Positions 53,966 through 63,452 of a stretch of DNA of 64,000 nucleotides are shown here, in pieces. Position 1 is the stretch's first letter, and each line of letters begins with the position of its first letter. Source of the stretch: Janthinobacterium silvisoli (GTDB lineage: Bacteria; Pseudomonadota; Gammaproteobacteria; Burkholderiales; Burkholderiaceae_D); NCBI RefSeq assembly GCF_014200725.1, contig NZ_JACHCL010000001.1, positions 1,550,001-1,614,000 of the forward strand, given 5' to 3'. The translations under genes were made by a program, and so were the position numbers. The notes beneath the pieces were generated by a model. That model did not search any database and was not told the DNA's origin. It saw only the letters and a list, made by a program, of their open reading frames with translations.

Positions 53966-55831
53966 TCAGCGCTTTTTCAGCTGCGAGAGATCGCGCACTG
54001 CGCCACGGTCGGCCGAGGTGGTCAGGGCTGCGTATGCCTGCAATGCTTGCGAGACATAGCGGTCGCGGTTGACGGGCAACCAGGCGGCATCTCCCTTCGC
54101 TTCCATGGCGGCGCGGCGTTCGGCCAGTGCAGCGTCCGTGATGCGCAGGTTGATGCGGCGCGCAGGAATATCGATATCGATGAAGTCGCCCTCTTCCACC
54201 AGGCCGATGGCGCCCCCTTCAGCCGCTTCCGGCGAAGCGTGGCCGATCACCAGGCCCGAAGAGCCCCCCGAGAAACGCCCGTCCGTGAACAGCGCGCAAG
54301 CCTTGCCCAGGCCCTTGGATTTGATGTAGGACGTCGGGTACAGCATTTCCTGCATGCCAGGACCGCCTTTCGGACCTTCGTAGCGGATGATGACCACGTC
54401 GCCTTCATGCACGGTATCGGCCAGGATCGCTTCGACAGCCGCGTCCTGGCTTTCAAACACGCGCGCCTTGCCCGAGAACACAAGGATGCTTTCATCGACG
54501 CCGGCCGTCTTGACGATGCAGCCCTTTTCAGCCAGGTTGCCGTACAACACAGCCAGCCCGCCATCTTGCGAATAGGCGTGCGCCTTGTCGCGGATGCAGC
54601 CCGTGCTGCGGTCCGTATCGACGCTGGCAAAACGTTCCGACTGCGAAAACGCCGTCTGCGTCGGCACGCCGCCCGGCGCGGCGCGGAACAGCTGATGCAC
54701 GGCCGGGTCATCGGTGCACTTGATGTCGTTGTGCGCGATGGCGTCGGCCAGGGTAGCTGCATGGATGGTCGGCAAGCTGGTGTCGAGCAGGCCGGCGCGC
54801 GCCAGTTCGCCCAGGATGCCCACGATGCCGCCCGCGCGGTGCACGTCTTCGATATGGTATTTGTCCGTCATCGGCGCCACCTTGCACAGACAGGGCACCT
54901 TGCGCGAAATACGGTCGATATCGGCCATGGTGAACGGCACTTCGGCTTCGTGCGCGGCAGCCAGCAAATGCAGCACGGTATTGGTCGAGCCGCCCATCGA
55001 GACGTCGAGCGCCATGGCGTTTTCAAACGCCGCCTTGGTAGCGATGGAACGGGGCAGCACCGAGTAATCGTCCTGCTCGTAATGGCGCTTGGCCAGTTCG
55101 ACGATCAAACGCCCGGCGCGCAGGAACAGCTGCTCGCGGTCCGCGTGGGTGGCCAGGATGGTGCCGTTGCCGGGCAGGGCCAGGCCCAGCGCCTCGGTCA
55201 GGCAGTTCATCGAATTGGCCGTAAACATGCCGGAACATGAACCGCAGGTCGGACAGGCCGAACGCTCGATTTCCGCCACGTCGGCGTCCGACACGGTGCT
55301 GTCGCCCGCCTTGATCATGGCGTCCACCAGGTCCAGCTTGATGATCTTCTGGCTACCGTTGACCACCTTGATGACCTTGCCCGCTTCCATCGGGCCACCG
55401 GAAATGAAGACCACCGGGATATTGATACGCATGGCGGCCATCAGCATGCCCGGCGTGATCTTGTCGCAATTCGAAATGCACACCATGGCGTCGGCGCAAT
55501 GGGCGTTGACCATGTATTCGACCGAGTCGGCGATCAGGTCGCGCGATGGCAAGGAATACAGCATGCCGCCATGGCCCATGGCGATGCCGTCATCGACGGC
55601 GATGGTATTGAATTCCTTGGCCACGCCGCCGGCTTTTTCAATTTCGCGCGCCACCAGCTGGCCCAGGTCTTTCAAGTGCACGTGGCCGGGCACGAACTGG
55701 GTAAACGAGTTGACGACGGCGATGATCGGTTTGTCGAAGTCGCCATCCTTCATGCCGGTGGCGCGCCACAGGGCGCGTGCGCCAGCCATGTTGCGGCCGT
55801 GGGTGGTGGTGCGGGAGCGGTATTGCGGCAT
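53966..55831 (-). CDS. ilvD: Dihydroxy-acid dehydratase
   Basis: 621 aa from [10 protein letters not shown] with AGGAAGG upstream. Third-last step of Ile/Val synthesis: dehydrates 2,3-dihydroxy-3-methyl acids to 2-keto acids with a [Fe-S] cluster. Cluster cysteines are in [12 protein letters not shown] and [20 protein letters not shown]. The C-terminal [20 protein letters not shown] motif is intact. Divergent from a LysR gene. Confidence 0.97.
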   Translation of the reverse strand: MPQYRSRTTTHGRNMAGARALWRATGMKDGDFDKPIIAVVNSFTQFVPGHVHLKDLGQLVAREIEKAGGVAKEFNTIAVDDGIAMGHGGMLYSLPSRDLIADSVEYMVNAHCADAMVCISNCDKITPGMLMAAMRINIPVVFISGGPMEAGKVIKVVNGSQKIIKLDLVDAMIKAGDSTVSDADVAEIERSACPTCGSCSGMFTANSMNCLTEALGLALPGNGTILATHADREQLFLRAGRLIVELAKRHYEQDDYSVLPRSIATKAAFENAMALDVSMGGSTNTVLHLLAAAHEAEVPFTMADIDRISRKVPCLCKVAPMTDKYHIEDVHRAGGIVGILGELARAGLLDTSLPTIHAATLADAIAHNDIKCTDDPAVHQLFRAAPGGVPTQTAFSQSERFASVDTDRSTGCIRDKAHAYSQDGGLAVLYGNLAEKGCIVKTAGVDESILVFSGKARVFESQDAAVEAILADTVHEGDVVIIRYEGPKGGPGMQEMLYPTSYIKSKGLGKACALFTDGRFSGGSSGLVIGHASPEAAEGGAIGLVEEGDFIDIDIPARRINLRITDAALAERRAAMEAKGDAAWLPVNRDRYVSQALQAYAALTTSADRGAVRDLSQLKKR

Positions 55832-55954
55832 GATGGACCTTCCTGAAGTATTGAGTGCCTGACTGCCGGGCCATGTTGACAAGACCCTGTCTGCAGTGGG
55901 GGTACGCCAGATTGCCTTGCGTAGCTACCACTGTCAAATATATGATGCACTGGT

Positions 55955-55979
55955 CTGTGAGTCGTTTTAGATATCACAG
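55955..55979. promoter_or_regulatory. Candidate LysR operator between ilvD and the LysR gene
   Basis: CTGTGA-N13-TCACAG, a 25-bp dyad just before the LysR start. The spacing does not fit CRP (N6), but a T-N11-A core can be placed in it. Confidence 0.5.
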
Positions 55980-56003
55980 CAATATATTCGCATGGAAACA
56001 CGT

Positions 56004-56921
56004 ATGAACCTAGAATTACGGCAGTTACGCTACTTCATTACTGTCGCCGAGGAATTGCACTTCGGCCGCGCCGCCCTGCGCCTGCACATGACGCAGCCGC
56101 CCCTGTCGCAAACCATCATGGCCCTGGAAGAATTGCTGGGCGCGCCCCTGTTCGTGCGCACGCGGCGCGAAGTACAGCTGACGCCGGCTGGCGCCGCCCT
56201 GTTGCCCGAAGCGCGCCGCCTGCTGGCCCAGGCGCAGGAATTGCCTGCCCTGGTGCAGAGGGCGGCGCAGGGCGAAGCGGGCCGCTTGAGCCTGGCGTTT
56301 GTCTCGTCGGCCGACTACAGCGTGCTGCCGCCGCTGCTGCGCGCGTATCAAACGGCCTATCCGCAAGTGGCAATACAGTTGCAGGAAGCAACCTCCGACT
56401 TGCAGCTCGATGATTTACTGCAGGGCCGTATCGACGCCGGCCTGCTGATCCCGCCGCTGCCCGACAAGGCAAAAGCGGCGCTCGACTATCTGCCCGTGCT
56501 GGCAGAACCACTGGTGCTGGCGGCCCCATCCGGACTCGATGTGCTGCAAACGCCGGGCCCCGTGCGGCTGCAGGATATGCCGCCTTTGCCCTTGATTATT
56601 TTTCCACGGACCATCTCGCCTGGCTTGCACGACGCCATCGTGGGCGTCTTCCGCGCAGCCGGTATCACGCCGCAGATAGGCCAGGAAGCGATCCAGATGC
56701 AAACCATCGTCAGCCTCGTTTCGGCAGGCATGGGCATTGCGCTGGTGCCACAATCGGTATCGAATCTGATGCGGCCCGGCGTAGAATACAGGCCATTGCA
56801 CGATGTGACGCCGCTGGTGGAAACGGGCCTGGCCTGGCGCCGCGACAATCCATCGTCCGTGCTGCAGGGCTTTTTGGCGCTGCTGCGCAAGCAAATTGAT
56901 AGTGCATTAAGAGCCGGCTAA
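56004..56921 (+). CDS. LysR-family transcriptional regulator
   Basis: 305 aa from MNLELRQLRY; an in-frame ATG at 55992 adds four residues. DNA-binding part LRQLRYFITVAEELHFGRAA with TQPPLSQTIMALEELLGAPL; this is the BenM/CatM-like start (RQLRYFxxVAEELHFxRAA). The effector domain contains VSSADYSVLPPLLRAYQTAY and SLVSAGMGIALVPQSV. Divergent from ilvD by 172 bp, so it may control ilvD, though the subgroup more often regulates aromatic or organic-acid catabolism. Confidence 0.92.
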   Translation: MNLELRQLRYFITVAEELHFGRAALRLHMTQPPLSQTIMALEELLGAPLFVRTRREVQLTPAGAALLPEARRLLAQAQELPALVQRAAQGEAGRLSLAFVSSADYSVLPPLLRAYQTAYPQVAIQLQEATSDLQLDDLLQGRIDAGLLIPPLPDKAKAALDYLPVLAEPLVLAAPSGLDVLQTPGPVRLQDMPPLPLIIFPRTISPGLHDAIVGVFRAAGITPQIGQEAIQMQTIVSLVSAGMGIALVPQSVSNLMRPGVEYRPLHDVTPLVETGLAWRRDNPSSVLQGFLALLRKQIDSALRAG

Positions 56922-56983
56922 GCCGCTCGGGCGCCAGCTCATGCATACTACGCAACAATGATTTAACTTAAGAAAGAATACCG

Positions 56984-57811
56984 ATGCTGATACACCCGAT
57001 GCCCGACCCGATCGCCATACAAATCGGCCCACTCGCCGTGCACTGGTACGGTCTGATGTATGTGCTGGCCTTTGCCCTCTTTATCGCGCTGGGCCGGGTG
57101 CGCATCAAGCAACCGCACATCGCCATCCTCGGCTGGAAAAAGGAGGATCTGGACGATATGCTCTTCTATGGGATGCTCGGGGTGGTGATCGGCGGGCGCC
57201 TCGGTGAAGTGCTGTTTTACCGTCCCGAATATTTTGCCCAGAACCCGCTGGAAATCTTCATGGTCTGGCATGGCGGCATGTCCTTCCACGGCGGTTTCCT
57301 GGGCGTGATACTGGCCATGTATTTGTGGAGCCGCAAGGCGGGCCGCAACCTGTTCGACGTGCTCGACTTCATCGCGCCGCTGGTGCCGCTCGGTTACGCA
57401 GCGGGCCGCCTGGGTAACTTCATCAATGCCGAACTGCCAGGCCGCATCGCACCGGAAAGCTTGCCATGGGCTATGCAATGGCCAGGCATTCCGTATCCCG
57501 TGCACCCATCGCCGATCTACCAGATGCTGGTCGACGGCATCCTGGTCTTCATCATCCTGTGGCTGTTCTCGCGCAAGCAGCATCCACGCATCGCGGTGGG
57601 CGCCATGTACACCTTGCTGTACGGCTGCGCCCGCTTCTTCACGGAATACTTCCGCACGCCGGACTGGCAAGTCGTATGGTTCGGCGTACCGATCACCTCG
57701 GGCCAGATGCTGTCGCTGCCGATGATCGTCGGCGGCATCGCCCTGCTGGTATGGTCATACAAGTACCGCATCATGGCCACGCCGCCGACCAAGGCACGCG
57801 CGACAAGCTGA
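56984..57811 (+). CDS. lgt: Prolipoprotein diacylglyceryl transferase
   Basis: 275-aa inner-membrane enzyme that adds diacylglycerol to the lipobox cysteine of prelipoproteins; its clients here include the lipoproteins at 17508, 31621 and 52040. It has about seven membrane segments, the HGGMSFHGGFLG loop with the essential His, and the signature GRLGNFINAELPGR. The end is ARATS after a final membrane segment. It converges with the EVE gene with 2 bp between. Confidence 0.97.
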   Translation: MLIHPMPDPIAIQIGPLAVHWYGLMYVLAFALFIALGRVRIKQPHIAILGWKKEDLDDMLFYGMLGVVIGGRLGEVLFYRPEYFAQNPLEIFMVWHGGMSFHGGFLGVILAMYLWSRKAGRNLFDVLDFIAPLVPLGYAAGRLGNFINAELPGRIAPESLPWAMQWPGIPYPVHPSPIYQMLVDGILVFIILWLFSRKQHPRIAVGAMYTLLYGCARFFTEYFRTPDWQVVWFGVPITSGQMLSLPMIVGGIALLVWSYKYRIMATPPTKARATS

Positions 57812-57813
57812 GG

Positions 57814-58278
57814 CTAGCCCTTTAATTTATCCGTAATCACCTTCCATTGCGCCGGCGTCACCGGCGTAATGGACAGCCGGCTGCCTTTCTTGAGCAGCAG
57901 CATGTCTTCCAGCGCCGCTATCTGGCGCATCTCGGCCAGTGGCAGCAGCGCCGTTTTCTTCAAGCCCCGCACGTCGACGCTGATCCAGCGTGGCTGTTCC
58001 TGCGTGGCCTTGGCATCGAAATACTTGCCGCCTTCTTCAAACTGGCTGTGATCGGGGTAAGCCGTGCTGGCCACTTCGGCTATGCCCGCCACGCCCGGTT
58101 GCGGGCAGCTGGAATGGTAGAACAGTACGCCGTCGCCTTCCTTCATACCGTCGCGCATGAAGTTGCGCGCCTGATAGTTGCGCACACCAAACCACGGCAG
58201 AGTGTGTTTCGGCGCCGCCATCAAATCATCGATGCTGACCTCGTCCGGTTCCGATTTCATCAACCAATATTGTTTCAT
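57814..58278 (-). CDS. EVE-domain protein
   Basis: 154 aa: begins MKQYWLMKSEPDEVSIDDL, then WFGVRNYQARNFMRDGMKEG, GVLFYHSSCPQPGVAGIAEV and PRWISVDVRG, the standard bacterial EVE (PUA-like) protein. EVE domains bind modified bases in DNA or RNA. In many bacteria this stand-alone form is a housekeeping gene near zapA and 6S RNA, as here. Partner and modification unknown. Confidence 0.94.
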   Translation of the reverse strand: MKQYWLMKSEPDEVSIDDLMAAPKHTLPWFGVRNYQARNFMRDGMKEGDGVLFYHSSCPQPGVAGIAEVASTAYPDHSQFEEGGKYFDAKATQEQPRWISVDVRGLKKTALLPLAEMRQIAALEDMLLLKKGSRLSITPVTPAQWKVITDKLKG

Positions 58279-58307
58279 GCCTACTCCCTATCAAAGCAAC
58301 AGACGTA

Positions 58308-58346
58308 AAAAAACGGTTGCGCATTCATATGCTGCAACCGTTTTCA
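58308..58346 (-). terminator. Rho-independent terminator downstream of 6S RNA
   Basis: Minus-strand stem AAAACGGTTGC / GCAACCGTTTT with a 10-12 base loop and a seven-base U-run. Confidence 0.85.
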
Positions 58347-58381
58347 GTTGTATTGCAAGCTTGTTTCAAGCTCATTTCAAT

Positions 58382-58562
58382 TCGGCCCCGCCTGTGCCGC
58401 TGTGCCGGCATCCCGAACCAAACGGTTCAAGGTGGTCACGTTAGTTCAATTTCGGGTTCGTCGAACGAGCGACGCTCACTCCCATCAAACAAAATTCGCA
58501 ACCGATGCGCATAAATGGTTCAAGGAATATATGGCAATCGCGAACACCGCAGGGTAGGACGA
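58382..58562 (-). ncRNA. ssrS: 6S RNA
   Basis: About 180 bases on the minus strand, ends approximate. The 5' part reads CCTACCCTGCGGTGTTCGCG, like the CTG-x-GATGTTCGC of enteric 6S; the 3' part has CACCTTGAACCGTTTGGTTC and GATGCCGGCACAGCGG, like the CACCTTGAACC...GGCGGCAT end. CCUACCCUG pairs with CAGGCGGGG to close the long hairpin. It lies downstream of zapA on the same strand, the conserved site for ssrS, and before a terminator. 6S RNA binds sigma-70 RNA polymerase in stationary phase. Confidence 0.8.
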
Positions 58563-58637
58563 AGTTTACTCCTTTGCTCGCGCATCGCAAAGACAAATCG
58601 TAGCGATTCGTACGCGGCTGGCTTAATATTCCATAAC

Positions 58638-58757
58638 AACATCTGACAAAACCGTAGCGAGCGGAAAGGAGTTGTGGTTGAGAAGCGCAGCTGTGCGGAT
58701 GCACAGTGAGCATCGCAGGCCGCAAATCGCGACGCGCAATAGGTTTGGTCAGATGTT
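58638..58757 (-). repeat. Dispersed repeat, copy B (120 bp), between zapA and 6S RNA
   Basis: Read on the minus strand it begins AACATCTGACCAAACC and ends GGTTTTGTCAGATGTT, inverted repeats of each other. Its left core (TGCGCGTCGCGATTTGCGGC) and right end match copy A at 51844-51989. The first base is the last base of the zapA stop codon. The end of the element lies about 75 bp upstream of the 6S 5' end. Confidence 0.85.
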
Positions 58758-59068
58758 TAAAAAAGGTTTTCCTGGGGCGTCAGTGCGGTATCGAGTACCG
58801 TGTGCATGGCCGCGATCTTTTGCTTGACTTCCAGTATCGACAATTCCGACAACGGACCTTGCGGCGACTTGACGGACAGGAATTCGGCAGCCACGCCCAG
58901 AGCGGCCAGCACGGCGATGCGGTCATTGCCCTTGACCTTGCCCGCGTCGCGGATGGCCTTCATCTTGCTATCGAGGTAGATCGACGCTTCGCGCAGCGCG
59001 CGCTCTTCACCGTCGGCGCACAGCATGCTGTAGGCCTGGCCCATGATATTGACATCGACACGCGGCAT
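58757..59068 (-). CDS. zapA: Cell division protein ZapA
   Basis: 103 aa. FtsZ-ring associated protein: begins MPRVDVNIMGQAYSMLCADG with EERALREASIYLDSKMKAIR and GNDRIAVLAALGVAAEFLSV, the ZapA domain, then a C-terminal helix (LSELSILEVKQKIAAMHTVL). It shares one base with the upstream gene (TAATG), so they are coupled. Stop codon inside the edge of the dispersed repeat. Confidence 0.94.
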   Translation of the reverse strand: MPRVDVNIMGQAYSMLCADGEERALREASIYLDSKMKAIRDAGKVKGNDRIAVLAALGVAAEFLSVKSPQGPLSELSILEVKQKIAAMHTVLDTALTPQENLF

Positions 59069-59331
59069 TACGCTTCCTTCCCGTTTTCCACAACTTCAGC
59101 ATTGGCTTCCGAGGCGGCTTGCTCCAGGCCAGCCTGCACCAGTTCAGGGATTTTTTCCAGCAAGGCTTCCACCCGCTCCTGCGCCTCGCGCATGCGCTGC
59201 ACGTACATGGCGTTGTCAGCGGACAGGGCGATATTGTCCTTGCGCAGTTGCGCGTTTTCACGACGCAGCGCATGGGTCATTTCGGCCAGCAAGCCGATTT
59301 TGTCGGATAATTCATTGAATTCGGAAATCAT
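59068..59331 (-). CDS. ZapB-like small coiled-coil protein upstream of zapA
   Basis: 87 aa from MISEFNELSDKIGLLAEMTH; longer frames up to 59391 lack a ribosome site. Nearly all residues form one coiled coil (LRRENAQLRKDNIALSADNA is typical). This small gene before zapA is a conserved betaproteobacterial pair and is likely a ZapB-like partner for the division ring. ATG of zapA overlaps its TAA. The gap 59332-59510 shows nothing else. Confidence 0.82.
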   Translation of the reverse strand: MISEFNELSDKIGLLAEMTHALRRENAQLRKDNIALSADNAMYVQRMREAQERVEALLEKIPELVQAGLEQAASEANAEVVENGKEA

Positions 59332-59510
59332 TCCGCCACTATAGGGCGGACGCTCCATGGGCGTCAATCGAATCACACCGCTGTCACACATATTTACATC
59401 AATACAGCGCTGTTGTCGTGAAAGAACTGTTTTTCAGGTCCGTGGCGGCAGCCTGGCAGCCACCACGGGTAAGCCACTGCTTACTTCTTGTGGTTTAGGT
59501 ATTACCGCTT

Positions 59511-60272
59511 TTATTGCCCGCTTTCATGTCCCGGCACGATGTCATACGTGTGCATACGGTTCTCGCAGGAACGGCGCTGCAAGGTTTGCGTGCCGCCCTT
59601 GCCATCCAATATCATCGTCAAGTCGCGGCAGGTGTGATAACTACCGGGCTTGGCGCCCGTGTTCGATGGCGCCAGGCTGACCTTCAGGGGCACGGGATTG
59701 CCCAGACCCTGGTTGCTCCAGTGGCTGGCCACGCCTTCTTCATTGTCTCGCAGAACGGTTTCTGCAGCGTTGATCAGCGCCTCTTTCTCCTTGGCGTTCA
59801 ACTTGGCCACCGTGATATCGGACAAAAACGGCGGATAGGCCACGGGCGCCGCATCCTTGCCCTGCACATCCCAGCGTCCGCTATCCTGAGTACAAGTACG
59901 GCGGCTCAGGTCTTGTGTCTTGCCGCCAGCCTTGACGATGAATTTCAAGTCGCGGCAAGCGTGCGCCTTGAGGCTATGTTCGGTCAAGCCGGAGTTGCTG
60001 AAGTTGTACGTCACCGTCACCAGATGGGCCTTGTCGCTGCCGTTGTCCCAGACATGGGCTTGCTGGTCGTCATCGTCCTTGTTCAAGTCATTGAACAAAT
60101 CATTGAGCAACATGTCCTTTTCCAGCGGCGTCAGGGTGGCGATCGTCAGCTCGTCGAGGATGGTGGCCGTTTGCGCACTGGCCGTGCCCATGCAGGCCAG
60201 GCCGATCACAGCGCCGCCAAACAAACGCAAAAGCGCAGGAGAAAAAAGGAATGGAATAAGTTTCTTTTTCAT
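59511..60272 (-). CDS. Exported protein with two tandem surface-antigen-like domains
   Basis: 253 aa with a signal peptide (IGLACMGTASA|QTA). The mature protein is an internal duplication. Repeat one (about 40-140) has LTPLEKDMLLNDLFNDLN, HACRDLKFIVKAGGKTQDLS and RRTCTQDSGRWDV. Repeat two (about 150-248) has LNAKEKEALINAAETVL, YHTCRDLTMILDGKGGTQTL and RRSCENRMHTYDIV. Each CRD...C pair resembles the C-terminal module of RT0821/Lpp0805 17-kDa surface proteins, usually single and after a glycine zipper. Here the glycine zipper is missing. Role unknown; envelope location likely. Confidence 0.78.
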   Translation of the reverse strand: MKKKLIPFLFSPALLRLFGGAVIGLACMGTASAQTATILDELTIATLTPLEKDMLLNDLFNDLNKDDDDQQAHVWDNGSDKAHLVTVTYNFSNSGLTEHSLKAHACRDLKFIVKAGGKTQDLSRRTCTQDSGRWDVQGKDAAPVAYPPFLSDITVAKLNAKEKEALINAAETVLRDNEEGVASHWSNQGLGNPVPLKVSLAPSNTGAKPGSYHTCRDLTMILDGKGGTQTLQRRSCENRMHTYDIVPGHESGQ

Positions 60273-60475
60273 AATAGTTTAATGTTTGATATGTAATTTT
60301 AATCATCTTAGCAAATTTAATATTCAAACTACGCAGGCACACGCCTACCGGAACAGACCCCAACCATCGCCCATGCTACAGTCGCGTTTGCTGCTGATGC
60401 CCGGGAAAGAGCTTGCGTCAGCGCAAACCCCTGCTTATATGCAGGCTGCGCAGATCATCTAAGCTTATCTTTCTA

Positions 60476-60504
60476 TTGAATAAGCTCATGACCGTCCCTA
60501 TAAT
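60476..60504 (+). promoter_or_regulatory. Sigma-70 promoter of groESL
   Basis: TTGAAT (60476-60481), 17 bases, TATAAT (60499-60504). The CCCTATAAT part also partly resembles a sigma-32 -10 (CCCCATNT), so heat-shock sigma use is possible. Confidence 0.8.
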
Positions 60505-60513
60505 TAGCATGCG

Positions 60514-60540
60514 TTAGCACTCGTTAGTAGAGAGTGCTAA
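60514..60540 (+). promoter_or_regulatory. CIRCE element (HrcA operator)
   Basis: TTAGCACTC-N9-GAGTGCTAA, an exact match to the consensus, about 3 bases after the expected transcription start. HrcA bound here represses groESL until heat or unfolded protein inactivates it. Confidence 0.97.
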
Positions 60541-60787
60541 CAAACTCTTTCCTGGTAATCCACAAGCAATGATTGTGTTTGCCCGGCGAACTGCAGGCAA
60601 AACGACTGGTGGGCGACGCCATGACGCGAAGGCCGCAAGACGCCGGACAACACAAGCATGGCCTGGGGCTTACTGAACTGTTGCAGCTGTTGTTTCAATG
60701 GCAGTCAACTGAAAGCAGGCCTGGCCTGGCGCCAGGCTGGTTTTACCAATTAGCAATACTTATCCATTGAACTTTAAGGAGTTTTGT

Positions 60788-61078
60788 ATGAATCTGCGCC
60801 CATTGAACGATCGCGTTATCGTCAAACGCCTCGACCAGGAAACCAAAACTGCGTCCGGCCTCATCATCCCTGATGCAGCTGCTGAAAAACCGGATCAAGG
60901 CGAAGTCCTTGCCGTAGGCAATGGCAAGATTCTCGACGACGGCAAAGTCCGTCCTCTGGATGTCAAAGTAGGCGACCGTGTCCTGTTCGGCAAGTACGCT
61001 GGCCAAACCGTCAAAGTTGACGGCGATGAGCTGCTGGTCATGCGCGAAGAAGACATCATGGCGATCGTCGTCAAGTAA
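60788..61078 (+). CDS. groES: Co-chaperonin GroES
   Basis: 96 aa from [20 protein letters not shown] (TAAGGAG upstream; ATG at 60767 rejected). Lid of the GroEL folding chamber. The mobile loop is [17 protein letters not shown] and the end is EDIMAIVVK. 53 bp before groEL, one transcript under CIRCE. Confidence 0.98.
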   Translation: MNLRPLNDRVIVKRLDQETKTASGLIIPDAAAEKPDQGEVLAVGNGKILDDGKVRPLDVKVGDRVLFGKYAGQTVKVDGDELLVMREEDIMAIVVK

Positions 61079-61113
61079 TTGTTTCCACGTTGTAGACATT
61101 TTCTACATCCTGA

Positions 61114-62781
<1,668 letters not shown>

Positions 62782-62881
62782 TGTCCTGCGGCCTTGCGCG
62801 CAGGCGACGGCGCACTCGGCCGCATACGCCGGCACAGCGCTAGCGGGCCAAAAACTGCTGGCGCGACACCGGCGGCCCCAC

Positions 62882-62912
62882 AGCCACCTCCTTCGGAAGG
62901 TGGCTTTTTTTT
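62882..62912 (+). terminator. Rho-independent terminator of groESL
   Basis: GCCACCT / AGGTGGC stem, with a C(TTCG)G tetraloop-like centre and an eight-base T-run. Confidence 0.92.
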
Positions 62913-62981
62913 CGTCTTTTTTTGCCCACTTGCACTTTTTGCTTTAGCATGGCCGCCATCATCCACCTCATGTAAACCGCC

Positions 62982-63452
62982 ATGCCGCCACGCGCCTCTT
63001 CTTCCAAAACCGCCATCATTGCCGGCACCCTGGCCGGCCTGCTGGCTGCCGCGCTGGGCGCCACCTATGTGTACCAGCATGCGCCGCAGGAACACCCGGC
63101 AGCGGCAGCAGCAGAAAAAGTGGCAGCGCGCCAGGAAGAGCAGGCCGTCACGGCACTGATGGCGCTGCCGGAATTGAAGGCCTGGGCCGCGCATATTGAA
63201 AAGGTCTCGGAAGGACGCGCGCATGGCGCCGTGATGCTGACAGCCCCCGAGCAGCGCGTAGTCGAAGGCCAGTCTTATTATCAGCTGAGCTTTTTTGAAA
63301 ACACGCCGGAAGCTGCCCACCTGTGGGAAAGCTTCCTCGTCACGCCGGACGGCAAGCATATCCTGGTGGACGACACGGCCAGCGATGAAGTGCTGAGCCT
63401 GGAGCGCTGGCGCAAGGAAAGCGCTCCCATGGACCGCGTTGCTATCCAGTAA
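62982..63452 (+). CDS. Membrane-anchored hypothetical protein
   Basis: 156 aa with one N-terminal membrane segment (AIIAGTLAGLLAAALGATYV, about 10-30) that likely serves as an anchor or signal. The periplasmic part has ALMALPELKAWAAHIEKVSE, a helix, then a beta-rich half: GQSYYQLSFFENTPEAAHLW, SFLVTPDGKHILVDD. This resembles small domains with a catalytic-free alpha/beta layout seen in many betaproteobacterial hypotheticals; no function assigned. Single gene between groEL and an MFS gene. Confidence 0.7.
   Translation: MPPRASSSKTAIIAGTLAGLLAAALGATYVYQHAPQEHPAAAAAEKVAARQEEQAVTALMALPELKAWAAHIEKVSEGRAHGAVMLTAPEQRVVEGQSYYQLSFFENTPEAAHLWESFLVTPDGKHILVDDTASDEVLSLERWRKESAPMDRVAIQ

Larger units (their letters stand above)
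60273..60787 (+). promoter_or_regulatory. groESL control region and long leader (515 bp)
   Basis: No gene. It holds the promoter, the CIRCE element and a leader of about 270 bases before groES. The left part (60273-60470) carries the promoter of the divergent duplicated-domain gene, not identified. Confidence 0.8.

Noticed and set aside
58441..58725. 94-aa open frame on the minus strand between zapA and the EVE gene
   Set aside because: It overlaps the dispersed repeat and 6S RNA, and the part SARYGFVRCC comes from the repeat (also read in copy A). No ribosome site.
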